Of a DNA stretch of 64,000 nt, positions 9,427-18,106 are shown piece by piece (positions within the stretch are counted from its first letter, which is position 1; each line of letters opens with the position of its first letter). This DNA comes from Gulbenkiania mobilis (lineage in GTDB: Bacteria; Pseudomonadota; Gammaproteobacteria; Burkholderiales; Chromobacteriaceae). The stretch is from the NCBI GenBank assembly GCA_004346645.1, contig SMDA01000004.1, positions 248,001-312,000 of the forward strand, in the 5' to 3' direction. Under the pieces are notes generated by a model. The model ran no database searches, was not told where the DNA came from, and saw nothing but the letters and a program-made list of their open reading frames with translations. A program made the position numbers and the translations under genes.

Positions 9427-11334
9427 ATGGCTCCCTCTATGCAACGTTATGCCTTCCTCGGCTGGCTGGTGCCCGTGTTTCTGGCGCTCTCCACCATGAC
9501 CCGCATCGCGCTCGGCGTGTCGCTGGGCAACGCCATGCCTGGCCCCGGCGGTTGGCTGGAAGCGCTGGCGGTGGGGGTGGGGTATGACCTCGTGACCGCC
9601 GCCTACGTGGCCCTGCCGTATGTCCTGTGGCTGACGCTGTTTCCGATGCGTTGGCGGACTAACCGCACCTTTGCAACACTGGGGCTCGCGGTACGCTGGC
9701 TGACGCTGGCAGGATTGGTGTTCGTGGCGCTGGCCGAGTGGCTGTTCTGGCAGGAGTTCGGCAGCCGCTTCAACTTCATCGCGGTGGACTACCTGGTCTA
9801 CACCCACGAGGTAATCGGCAACATCCGCGAATCGTACCCGGTGGGGCCGCTGCTGGCCGGTGTCGGTGCATTGGCCGCGCTGGGCGTCTGGGCTACCCGC
9901 CGCCTGCGGCTGGGGGTACTGTCCGACCGCTCGCGTCTGGGGGTGGTGGCCGGTTTCTCGGTGGTGACGCTGGCTAGCTGCGCGACCCTGAGCGGCGACA
10001 GCAAGGACCTTTCGGCCAACCATTACGTCAACGAGCTGTCTGGCAACGGCATCTACAGTTTCTTTGCTGCGTACCGCAACAACGAGCTCGATTACGCCCG
10101 CTTCTACCGCACGCTGCCGGCCGAGGCTGCCATGCGCCGCCTGCGCGCCCTGGTGGCCACGCCGGAGGCCAGCTTCGTGAGTAGCAACCCTTATGACCTG
10201 ACACGCCGCATCCGCCATACCGGACCGGAAAAGCACCTGAACGTGGTCCTGATCTCGGTGGAGAGCCTGTCGTCCGACTTCATGGGTGTATTCGGAAACA
10301 AGCAGGGTCTGACACCCAACCTTGACCACATGGCGCAGGACGGTCTCTTCTTCAGCCGCATGTATGCCACGGGCACGCGCACTGTGCGGGGGCTGGAAGC
10401 CCTGTCGCTGGCAGCCCCGCCCACGCCCGGGCAGAGCATCGTGCGCCGCCCGGGTAACGAAGGGCTGTTCACCATGGCCACCGTGTTCAACGAGCGCGGC
10501 TATGAAAGCCGCTACCTCTACGGCGGCTACGGCTACTTCGACAATATGAATGCCTACTTTTCGGCCAACGGCTACACCGTGAAGGACCGCCTGGCAATCG
10601 ACAGCAAGGACATCCACGCCGAGAACGTGTGGGGTGTGGCCGACGAAGACCTGTTCACACTGGGTCTGCGCGAGTTCGACAGTATCCATCAGTCCGGCAA
10701 GCCGTTCTTCGCCCATCTGATGACCACCAGCAACCATCGGCCGTTCACCTTCCCCACCGGCCGCGTCAACCGTCCCCAGGGGGACCGTGACGCCGCGGTG
10801 GCCTACACCGACTGGGCTATCGGCGACTTCGTGCGTCGCGCCCGCAGCCATCCCTGGTTTGCCGACACGGTGTTCGTGATCGTGGCCGACCATCAGGCCT
10901 CCAGTGCCGGCAAGACCGACCTGCCGGTCAACCGTTACCACATCCCGCTGATCGTCTGGTCGCCAGGCAATGTGGCACCGGCACGGGTGGACCGCCTGAT
11001 GAGCCAGATCGACGTGGCCCCTACGCTCTTTGGCCTGCTGAACTTTTCCTACACCAGCCGCTTCATCGGCCAGGACGTGTTCGCACGCGCGCCCGAGCAG
11101 GACCGGGCCTTCATCTCCACCTATCAGGCGCTGGGCCTGCTGCGGCCCGACCGTCTGGCCATCCTGGAGCCCAAAGGGCACAGCGCCGTGCAGGCCGTGA
11201 TCAACCTCGACACCGGCGAAGTGCGCAACGCCCCGTCCGCCGGCGACGAAGCCCTGCTGGAGGATGCGATCGCTTATTACCAGGGCGCCTCGCAAGCCTT
11301 CCGTCAGGGACTGATGAAGGCACCGGGCCGATGA
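9427..11334 (+). CDS. LTA synthase-like sulfatase-fold membrane phosphoglycerol/phosphoethanolamine transferase
   Basis: 635 residues. The N-terminal third has several membrane helices (residues about 5-27, 45-75, 85-110, 135-155). A periplasmic sulfatase-fold domain then runs from about residue 270 (NVVLISVESLSSDFMG) to 600. The likely nucleophile threonine is near residue 318 in YATGTRTVRGLEA, and ADHQAS near 486 is the metal site. The family moves phosphoglycerol or similar head groups from lipids to acceptors. In Gram-negatives the acceptor is usually a periplasmic glucan or an envelope glycan. It overlaps the next gene by 4 nt, coupling it to a PAP2 phosphatase. Two TTCGGCCAAC repeats lie within it. 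Confidence 0.9.
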   Translation: MAPSMQRYAFLGWLVPVFLALSTMTRIALGVSLGNAMPGPGGWLEALAVGVGYDLVTAAYVALPYVLWLTLFPMRWRTNRTFATLGLAVRWLTLAGLVFVALAEWLFWQEFGSRFNFIAVDYLVYTHEVIGNIRESYPVGPLLAGVGALAALGVWATRRLRLGVLSDRSRLGVVAGFSVVTLASCATLSGDSKDLSANHYVNELSGNGIYSFFAAYRNNELDYARFYRTLPAEAAMRRLRALVATPEASFVSSNPYDLTRRIRHTGPEKHLNVVLISVESLSSDFMGVFGNKQGLTPNLDHMAQDGLFFSRMYATGTRTVRGLEALSLAAPPTPGQSIVRRPGNEGLFTMATVFNERGYESRYLYGGYGYFDNMNAYFSANGYTVKDRLAIDSKDIHAENVWGVADEDLFTLGLREFDSIHQSGKPFFAHLMTTSNHRPFTFPTGRVNRPQGDRDAAVAYTDWAIGDFVRRARSHPWFADTVFVIVADHQASSAGKTDLPVNRYHIPLIVWSPGNVAPARVDRLMSQIDVAPTLFGLLNFSYTSRFIGQDVFARAPEQDRAFISTYQALGLLRPDRLAILEPKGHSAVQAVINLDTGEVRNAPSAGDEALLEDAIAYYQGASQAFRQGLMKAPGR

Positions 11335-12035
11335 GTCCTCGCCTGCGGCTGGTTTTGTGGCAAGGCATGCTGCTGGCCTTGTCTGCCGCGTTGCTGTACG
11401 GCCTCTTCCGTGATGGCCGTCTGGATGCGGCTGCGCTCGCCCCTTACTTTGATACGCGCCTGCAGCGCTTTCCGCTGCAGGACGCGGCCTGGCTGGACCG
11501 GTACAACCATCACCTGGCCAAGTACCTGTGCATTTTTCTGGCGCTGGCCGCTGGCGTGTACGGTACTTGGCGCCGCCAGCGGCAGTGGCTGTGGCTGGCC
11601 TTGGCCATGGCACTCTCCACGCTCGCCGTTTCCCTTCTCAAGGCCGCCAGCCAGCATTCCTGCCCTTGGGATCTGGTCGGTTACGGCGGGCAAGCACACC
11701 CATTCGGCCTCTTCGAGGCCGCTTCGGCCAACCCCGGACCCGGCCGCTGCTTTCCTGGCGGCCATGCCTCGGGCGGCTTCGCGCTGATGGCAGGTTTTTT
11801 CCTGCTCTGGCCGCACCGTCCGCTCGCGGCCGTCGCGGTACAGGCACTGGGCTTGCTGACTGGCATGGTCATGGGCTGGGGCCAGATGATGCGCGGCGCC
11901 CACTTCCTGTCGCACAACCTATGGAGTGCATGGGTGGTGTGGGCGGTCTGCGTGCTGCTTTACCTCGTGTGGCCGCCCCATGCCCCCGGTGTGGCGCAGC
12001 CCCGACACCTGCGCGCCAAGGCAGAGTCCGCCTAG
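11331..12035 (+). CDS. PAP2 family membrane phosphatase
   Basis: 234 residues, with about five or six membrane helices. The acid-phosphatase motifs are visible: a lysine-containing motif 1 (SLLKAASQHSCPWD, about 101-114), motif 2 CFPGGHASGG (140-149) and motif 3 GAHFLSHNLWSAW (189-201) with the catalytic histidine. It would remove a phosphate from a lipid phosphate at the periplasmic face. It starts inside the stop codon of the transferase gene (ATGA), which suggests the two act on one lipid cycle; diacylglycerol or polyprenyl phosphate are possible substrates. It resembles LpxE/LpxT/PgpB-type proteins, but I cannot tell which. Confidence 0.9.
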   Translation: MSPRLRLVLWQGMLLALSAALLYGLFRDGRLDAAALAPYFDTRLQRFPLQDAAWLDRYNHHLAKYLCIFLALAAGVYGTWRRQRQWLWLALAMALSTLAVSLLKAASQHSCPWDLVGYGGQAHPFGLFEAASANPGPGRCFPGGHASGGFALMAGFFLLWPHRPLAAVAVQALGLLTGMVMGWGQMMRGAHFLSHNLWSAWVVWAVCVLLYLVWPPHAPGVAQPRHLRAKAESA

Positions 12036-12154
12036 AGCGCGGCTTTGCCTCCCACCGTGGGGAGGAGTAAGCTTCGCGCTCGTTGGCCGCGCCGGGCCCA
12101 AGCCCGTCCGGGCGCCACGCGCAGCCGAAGAACAACCCAATCAAGAAATTTCCC

Positions 12155-14026
12155 ATGACCCAGGTTTCCGGAAAACAGGCGCTGGGCGGCATAACCCTTG
12201 CCGCGCTTGGCGTGGTCTACGGCGATATCGGCACCAGCCCGCTCTATACTCTCAAGGAGTGTTTCGGCGGCCATCTGGAGCTGCCCCTCACTTCGGCCAA
12301 CGTGCTGGGCGTGCTGTCGCTGATCTTCTGGGAACTGATCCTGGTGGTGTCGCTGAAGTACCTCTCCTTTGTGCTGCGCGCCGACAACCACGGCGAAGGC
12401 GGCATCCTGACGTTGATGACCCTCGCGCGCCGGCATATCAACGGCAAGCGCGCGCTGCCCCTGATGATCCTGGGGCTGCTGGGCGGCGGCTTTTTCTATG
12501 GCGAGGTGGTGATCACGCCGGCGGTATCAGTGCTCTCCGCCATCGAGGGTCTGGAAGTGGTGACACCGGCCCTGGAACCCTATGTACTGCCGCTGGCGAT
12601 CATCGTGCTGGCCGGGCTGTTCCTCATCCAGAAGCACGGCACAGCCAGCGTAGGCAAGCTGTTCGGGCCGGTGATGGTAGTGTGGTTTTTGACGCTGGGC
12701 GCGCTGGGGGTGGCCGAGATCGTGCGCAACCCATCGGTGCTGGCCGCGGTCAGCCCGATGCACGCCATCCAGTTCACTGCGCAGCATCCCTGGCTGACCT
12801 TCCTGACCCTCGGCTCGGTGGTGCTGGCCATCACCGGCGCCGAAGCGCTGTACGCCGACATGGGCCACTTCGGTCGCAAGCCAATCCGCCTGGCCTGGTT
12901 CTGGTTCGTGCTGCCGGCGCTGCTGCTGAATTACTTCGGCCAGGGCGCCCTGCTGCTCAACGAACCCGAGGCGGTGGAGAACCCCTTCTTCCATCTGGCG
13001 CCGGACTGGGCCGTATTCCCGCTGGTGATCCTGTCCACGCTGGCCACCGTCATCGCTTCGCAGGCGGTAATCTCGGGTGTGTTCTCGCTCACCCGCCAGG
13101 CCGTGCAGCTCGGCTACATGCCGCGAATGACCATCTGTCACACCTCGGACCGTGAGATCGGACAGATCTATGTGCCGATCGTGAACTGGATGCTGCTCAT
13201 CGCCGTGATCGTGGTGGTGCTGACCTTCCAGAGCTCCACTAACCTGGCCGCCGCCTACGGCATCGCCGTCACGGGCACCATGGTCATCACCACCATCCTC
13301 TCCACCACCGTGGCCCGGCGCAACTGGCGCTGGCCGTCGGCGCTGGTGTTCCCGCTGATGGCCGCGATGCTGCTGATCGACGTACCGCTGTTCGCCTCCA
13401 ATGCCCTCAAGCTCACCCATGGCGGCTGGCTGCCACTGCTGATCGGCCTGCTGATGTTCTTCCTGATGACGACCTGGAAGCGTGGCCGCGAACTGCTGAT
13501 CGAGCGCCTGAACGAACAGGCCATCCCGCTGGAGGGTTTCGTCGAAGGGCTGGAAGCCTACCCTCCCACCCGCGTGGAAGGCACCGCCATCTTCCTCACC
13601 AGCACCCTCAAGGGCGTGCCGCACGCGCTGCTGCACAATCTCAAGCACAACAAGGTGCTGCACGAACGGGTGGTGATGATGACGATCCGCACCTTGGACG
13701 AGCCTTATGTGCCGGAGGAGAAGCGGGTGAAGATTTCGCGTCTGTCGCAGTCGTTCTGGCAGGTGGAAGCCTTCTACGGTTTCAAGGAGACACCGGATGC
13801 CCACCAGATCCTTGAGGCCTGCGCCCGGCAGGATCTGCCATTCGACCTGATGGACAGCTCGTTCTTCCTCTCCCGCGAAACGCTGATCTCCACCGACCGG
13901 CCAGGCATGGCACGCTGGCGCGAGAAGATCTACGTATGGATGAGCAAAAACGCACTGCGCGCCACCGACTTCTTCCAGATCCCCACCAACCGGGTGGTGG
14001 AGCTGGGGGCGCAGATCGAACTCTGA
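12155..14026 (+). CDS. kup: Low-affinity potassium transporter Kup
   Basis: 623 residues, the normal Kup size. The start [12 protein letters not shown] is chosen because [19 protein letters not shown], the signature of the first helix, begins about 17 residues in. Twelve membrane helices cover residues 1 to about 430, followed by a cytoplasmic C-terminal domain. Proton-coupled potassium uptake at the inner membrane. A short hairpin (CCTCCCA/TGGGGAGG at about 12048-12065) lies in the 119-nt leader. Ends at a strong terminator. Confidence 0.96.
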   Translation: MTQVSGKQALGGITLAALGVVYGDIGTSPLYTLKECFGGHLELPLTSANVLGVLSLIFWELILVVSLKYLSFVLRADNHGEGGILTLMTLARRHINGKRALPLMILGLLGGGFFYGEVVITPAVSVLSAIEGLEVVTPALEPYVLPLAIIVLAGLFLIQKHGTASVGKLFGPVMVVWFLTLGALGVAEIVRNPSVLAAVSPMHAIQFTAQHPWLTFLTLGSVVLAITGAEALYADMGHFGRKPIRLAWFWFVLPALLLNYFGQGALLLNEPEAVENPFFHLAPDWAVFPLVILSTLATVIASQAVISGVFSLTRQAVQLGYMPRMTICHTSDREIGQIYVPIVNWMLLIAVIVVVLTFQSSTNLAAAYGIAVTGTMVITTILSTTVARRNWRWPSALVFPLMAAMLLIDVPLFASNALKLTHGGWLPLLIGLLMFFLMTTWKRGRELLIERLNEQAIPLEGFVEGLEAYPPTRVEGTAIFLTSTLKGVPHALLHNLKHNKVLHERVVMMTIRTLDEPYVPEEKRVKISRLSQSFWQVEAFYGFKETPDAHQILEACARQDLPFDLMDSSFFLSRETLISTDRPGMARWREKIYVWMSKNALRATDFFQIPTNRVVELGAQIEL

Positions 14027-14043
14027 TCCCTGACACTAGACCC

Positions 14044-14071
14044 AAAAACCCGCCGCAGCCGGCGGGTTTTT
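14044..14071. terminator. Bidirectional intrinsic terminator after kup
   Basis: AAAAACCCGCCG and its complement with a four-base loop, A-run on one side and T-run on the other. It serves kup and the convergent GNAT-AmpD gene. Confidence 0.9.
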
Positions 14072-14080
14072 CATGGCCGG

Positions 14081-15118
14081 CTAGGCAGCAACAAACGGCA
14101 GTCCGGTGTCGTGTGCGGCCCGCTTCCAGTCGAAGAACGGACCCGGGTCGGTCTTGCGCCCAGGTGCCACGTGCTCGTGCCCGGTAATCGCCGCCAAGGG
14201 CAACGCCCGGCGCAGCAAGGTCCCCAGCCGTGCCAGCATGCAGTACTGGGCCTCGGTGAAGGGCTCGAAGTCGCACCCTTCCATCTCCACGCCCAGCGCA
14301 AAGTCGTTGCAGCGCTCGCGCCCGCCAAAACAAGACACGCCGGCATGCCAGGCCCGGCGCCGTACCGGCACACACTGCACCAGGGTACCGTCGCGCCGGA
14401 TGAAGAAGTGCGAGGACACCCTCAGGTGCGAAATGGCGGCGAAGTAAGGATGGGCCTGCGGATCCAGCCGGTTGGTGAAGAGCCGTTCCACCGCATCCCC
14501 ACCGTAGCGCGAGGGCGGCAGGCTGATGTTGTGGACGATCAGCAGCGTGGGCAGGCTGCCATCGGGGAAGTCGTCGCAGTTTGGAGATAGCAGGTGGCGG
14601 GCACCGCTGACCCAGCCATCACCGTCGAGCGCGAGCAGCGGCAGGTGCTGCCCCTGCCGGTCCCGGCGGTAGCACAGATGCACCAGTTCCAGGCCCTGGG
14701 GCAGCAGGTGGCGCCCGGTCTCGTGGAAGCCTGCGCGCCGGTAGACCGCCAGCGCCGCAAGGTTGGCCGAAGCAGTATCCACGGTGACCTCGTGGGCAGC
14801 GGCGACCAGATGATTGACGAGACGCCGCCCCCAACCCTCCCCTTGCCGGGCCGGATCGACCGCCAGCCGGGCGATATGAGGCCCGCGCGCGCCCACTTCA
14901 GCCAGCAGCAGGCCCGTCAGCACCCCCTCAGCGTCGAAGGCGCCCAAGAGCTGCCGGGTCTCGCGCGCCAGCGCCATGCTGTCCGCCCAGGGGCGCGGCA
15001 GCGGCTGGCCCAGCCAGCCCTCCTCCTGTCGGTGGGCAGCCTCGTGCAACGCCCAGACGGCCATAGCAGTGGCCGGCTCAGCAGGGCGCAGCGGTCGGAT
15101 GGCAAACGGCAGGGACAT
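14081..15118 (-). CDS. ampD: Fusion: N-terminal GNAT acetyltransferase + C-terminal AmpD-type N-acetylmuramyl-L-alanine amidase
   Basis: 345 residues in one frame. Residues about 5-150 form a GNAT fold with the acetyl-CoA loop near RQGEGWGRRL (91-100), then SANLAALAVYRRAGF and a closing LELVHLCYR strand. Residues about 160-345 are a full AmpD: GWVSGARHLLSPN, TLLIVHNISLPP (zinc histidine 196), AWHAGVSCFGGRERCNDF, TGHEHVAPGRKTDPGP (His314, Asp324). AmpD cleaves the peptide from 1,6-anhydro-MurNAc in the cytoplasm during wall recycling. The start at 15118 has a GGAGAAGG ribosome site. No methionine lies at the junction, though a GTG at residue 146 could in principle start AmpD alone. AmpD proteins normally consist of the second half only. 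Confidence 0.93.
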   Translation of the reverse strand: MSLPFAIRPLRPAEPATAMAVWALHEAAHRQEEGWLGQPLPRPWADSMALARETRQLLGAFDAEGVLTGLLLAEVGARGPHIARLAVDPARQGEGWGRRLVNHLVAAAHEVTVDTASANLAALAVYRRAGFHETGRHLLPQGLELVHLCYRRDRQGQHLPLLALDGDGWVSGARHLLSPNCDDFPDGSLPTLLIVHNISLPPSRYGGDAVERLFTNRLDPQAHPYFAAISHLRVSSHFFIRRDGTLVQCVPVRRRAWHAGVSCFGGRERCNDFALGVEMEGCDFEPFTEAQYCMLARLGTLLRRALPLAAITGHEHVAPGRKTDPGPFFDWKRAAHDTGLPFVAA

Positions 15119-15281
15119 GGCAACCTTCTCCTCACGGCAAGGCCGACACTGTAGCCCAAAAGCCGCACTGCGGTCGCCCCCTGCCCCATCCACCACAACT
15201 TGAGCATCGTCATGGTGACAAACCTCCGGGTTTTGGCAGACTGGCCGCTTACAAATCCCGACATCCGAAAGGAGAGCCCCC

Positions 15282-15812
15282 ATGCTGACCCTGGACGCCC
15301 TGAACCGGCCCGGCCCGAGTTTCGACGAACCGCTGGAGATGCTGGTGGCCTGCCACGACAAGATCCGCCAGTTCTGCACCCAGCTGGAACGCCTGCCCAC
15401 CTATATTGCCGAGCACGGCGTGAACGATGCGGTGCGAACCACCATCGACGGCGTGGTGCGCTATTTCGACCAGGCCGGCCCGGCCCATCACCTGGACGAG
15501 GAGGAGGAGCTCTTCCCGATCCTGCTGGCGCGGGTGCCGGATGCGGCGCCGAAGCTGGAGCAGCTCTCCGGCGAGCACGGTTACCTGCATTCGCGCTGGA
15601 ACGCCATCCGTGACGAGTTGCTGGCCCTGAAGAATGGCGACATCTCCGCCATCAGCCGGATCGAGGTGGCCGAGTTCACCCGGCTCTACCGCGAGCATGC
15701 CGCCATTGAGGAGGCATGGATGATCCCGATCGCGGCCACTGTGCTCACCGACGAGGAGAAGCGCGCAGCCGGACACAGGATGGCCGCGCGGCGCCAGGCA
15801 CCGCACGCCTGA
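15282..15812 (+). CDS. Hemerythrin domain-containing protein
   Basis: 176 residues, a four-helix HHE/hemerythrin domain. Candidate di-iron ligands are seen in order: LVACHDKIRQF, HHLDEEEELFP, GEHGYLHSRW and YREHAAIEEAWM. A good ribosome site (AAAGGAGAG) precedes the ATG. Such single-domain proteins bind O2 or NO or store iron; no partner gene tells which. Divergent from the GNAT-AmpD gene with about 160 nt between them. Confidence 0.9.
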   Translation: MLTLDALNRPGPSFDEPLEMLVACHDKIRQFCTQLERLPTYIAEHGVNDAVRTTIDGVVRYFDQAGPAHHLDEEEELFPILLARVPDAAPKLEQLSGEHGYLHSRWNAIRDELLALKNGDISAISRIEVAEFTRLYREHAAIEEAWMIPIAATVLTDEEKRAAGHRMAARRQAPHA

Positions 15813-15882
15813 CCCGACCGGCATCCGTGCCGGCGTCATTCAGGAGGGCTACAATGCCCTCTTTGCTTTTCGTGGCTCTGAC

Positions 15883-16902
15883 ATGCTTTATACGTTCGGC
15901 GAACTCTTCCTGATGCTGGTGGTGATCCTGGTCGCTGCCGAAATCTTCACCAATGCGCTGGAACACTTGGGCCAGAAGCTCAACATTTCCGAGGGGGTCA
16001 CCGGCTCGGTCTTTGCCGCCGTCGGCACGGCACTGCCCGAAACTCTGGTGCCGATCCTGGCCATCATGGGCGGTACCGCCAACGCCAGCGTCAACCATGA
16101 GATCGGTGTGGGCGCCATCCTCGGCGCCCCCCTGATGCTGGCCACGCTGTCCACCTCACTGATGGGCCTTTCAGTCCTGCGCGCACGCGGTCACACCGGG
16201 CATATCCGTCCGGAGCGCAGCGGCTTCCTGCGTGACATCAACTTCTTCCTGTGCGCGTATACCCTGTCGGCGCTGGCGATGTTCATCCCGCATGAAGGGG
16301 GTCTGGAAGCGCTGCGGGCAGTCATCAGCGGCGTGCTGGTACTGCTGTATTTCTTTTACATCCTGCTGACGCTGCGCGCGTCGTCGCACCTGGTGGACCA
16401 AGGCCATGCCACCGAGGCCGAGGGGGAAATGTTCCTGCAGAAACTGGGGCTGAAGGTCAGTCTGGCGACCATCCTGGTCCAGATCGCCATCGGTCTGGGC
16501 CTGCTGGTGGCGGGCGCCAAGGGCTTCATCCATGGGGTGGAGGACGCCTCACGCCTTCTGGGCATCACCCCGCTGCTGTTGTCGCTGATGATCATTCCGA
16601 TCGCCACCGAACTGCCGGAGAAGATCAACTCCATCCTGTGGGTGCGTAAGGGCAAGGACACCCTCGCCTTCGGCAACATTACGGGCGCCATGGTGTTCCA
16701 GGGCACGCTGCTGCCCGCGATCGGTATTGCCCTTACCCCGTGGACCCTGCGCGCCGAAGTACTCGCCGGCCTCACCTTCACGCTGGCGGCCGCGCTGTGG
16801 CTACGCATCACCGTCACCCGCAAGGGCGGCATCCGGGTCTGGCACCTGATGGTGAACGGCGCGCTCTATGCCGGCTATCTGGTGCTGGCGCTCTCCCTCT
16901 AA
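15883..16902 (+). CDS. Sodium/calcium exchanger family (CaCA) antiporter
   Basis: 339 residues, about ten membrane helices. The two inverted alpha repeats of the family are present: FAAVGTALPETLVPILAIMGG (around residues 44-64) and MIIPIATELPEKINSILW (around 235-255), each with the ion-binding acidic residue. It would exchange Ca2+ or another cation against Na+ or H+ at the inner membrane. It stands alone on the plus strand. Confidence 0.93.
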   Translation: MLYTFGELFLMLVVILVAAEIFTNALEHLGQKLNISEGVTGSVFAAVGTALPETLVPILAIMGGTANASVNHEIGVGAILGAPLMLATLSTSLMGLSVLRARGHTGHIRPERSGFLRDINFFLCAYTLSALAMFIPHEGGLEALRAVISGVLVLLYFFYILLTLRASSHLVDQGHATEAEGEMFLQKLGLKVSLATILVQIAIGLGLLVAGAKGFIHGVEDASRLLGITPLLLSLMIIPIATELPEKINSILWVRKGKDTLAFGNITGAMVFQGTLLPAIGIALTPWTLRAEVLAGLTFTLAAALWLRITVTRKGGIRVWHLMVNGALYAGYLVLALSL

Positions 16903-16922
16903 CGGCACTCTTCGGCCGGCCC

Positions 16923-16951
16923 AAAAAAGACAGGACGCCGCGGCGTCCTGT
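16923..16951 (-). terminator. Intrinsic terminator of tal
   Basis: Palindrome ACAGGACGCCGCGGCGTCCTGT at 16930-16951; read on the minus strand it is followed by TCTTTTTT. It ends the phoBR/tal side transcript. Confidence 0.85.
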
Positions 16952-16975
16952 TGCGTTTCCCGGTAACGACCGGTC

Positions 16976-18034
16976 TCAGCCGGTCAGGGCCATCAGCTTG
17001 GCGAAGGCATCGTCGAACTGGCGCAGGCCGTCCTGCTGCAGCATCTCGCCCACTTCGGCCAAGTCCACTCCGGCTTCCCCGGCGGTACGGATGACGTTGC
17101 GCGCATCTTCCAGGCCGGACTCCAGCGTGGGGGCCGCGACGCCGTGGTCGCGGAACGCTGCCAGCGTGGCGTCCGGCACGGTATTGATGGTTTCGGGGCC
17201 GATGAGGCTCTCTACGTACAGCACGTCGGAGTAGTCCGGGTTCTTGGTGCCGGTGGAGGCCCACAGCAGGTACTGTGGCCGGGCACCGGCACGGCGCAGC
17301 TTGGCAAACCCCTCTCCATGAAAGCGCTCGCGATAGCGCGCATAGGCCAGCTTGGCCAGCGCCACCGCCACACGGCCCCGCACCGGGGGCGGTACTCGGC
17401 CATCCACCGCATTGTCGATGCGTGACAGGAAGAAGCTGGCCACCGCTTTGACATGCCCCACCGGCTCACCATCACCGTAACGGGCTGCCAGCCCTGCCAG
17501 GTAGGCGTCCCACACGTTATCCAGCTGGCGCAGGCTGAAGATGAGGGTGATGTTGACGTTGATGCCCTCGCGCGTCAGCGTGGCCAGCGCGCCGATACCG
17601 GCCGGCGTGGCGGGCACCTTGATCATCGCGTTGGGGCGCCCCACGGCCGCCCACAGCCGGCGGGCGGCCGCCACCGTACCAGCCTCGTCGTGGGCCAGGG
17701 CCGGCGATACTTCCAGGCTCACGTAGCCGTCGTCACCGTTGCTGGCCTGGTACTGCGGCGCCAGCAGGTCGCAGGCATCACGGATGTCGCGGATCACCAG
17801 CGATTCGTAAGTGTGTTCCGCATTCAGCGCACGCAGACGCAGGGCCGCCAAGTCATCGCGGTAGCGGGCGTCGGTGCGGATCGCCTTTTCGAAGATGCTG
17901 GGGTTGGAGGTGACACCGGCAATGCCGTCCTCCTCGAACAGACGGGTCAGTGCCCCCGAAGCGATGAGATCGCGGGAAAGATTGTCGAGCCAGATACGTT
18001 GGCCGAAGGCGCGGACAGCTTGAAGGCGATTCAT
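16976..18034 (-). CDS. tal: Transaldolase
   Basis: Pentose phosphate enzyme moving a dihydroxyacetone unit between sugar phosphates. 352 residues, the size of the long TalB-like/actinobacterial-type (type 2) transaldolases. GVTSNPSIFEKAI lies near the N-terminus and the Schiff-base lysine sits in NAMIKVPATPAG. SFFLSRIDNAVD and STGTKNPDYSDVLYVESLIG follow. The start at 18034 (MNRLQAVRAFGQRIWLDN) is preferred; an ATG at 18073 is possible. It lies about 70 nt after phoR. Confidence 0.94.
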   Translation of the reverse strand: MNRLQAVRAFGQRIWLDNLSRDLIASGALTRLFEEDGIAGVTSNPSIFEKAIRTDARYRDDLAALRLRALNAEHTYESLVIRDIRDACDLLAPQYQASNGDDGYVSLEVSPALAHDEAGTVAAARRLWAAVGRPNAMIKVPATPAGIGALATLTREGINVNITLIFSLRQLDNVWDAYLAGLAARYGDGEPVGHVKAVASFFLSRIDNAVDGRVPPPVRGRVAVALAKLAYARYRERFHGEGFAKLRRAGARPQYLLWASTGTKNPDYSDVLYVESLIGPETINTVPDATLAAFRDHGVAAPTLESGLEDARNVIRTAGEAGVDLAEVGEMLQQDGLRQFDDAFAKLMALTG

Positions 18035-18106
18035 GATCAGCAACGGATTCTTGTTGTTAGGGATACGGTCCATCCTACCGGCTGCCGCCCGGAGCGCCAA
18101 GGGTGG

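Noticed and set aside
9373-11613. A 746-codon open frame on the minus strand
   Set aside because: It is antisense to the LTA synthase-like gene and its translation is rich in His, Gln and Arg with no motif.
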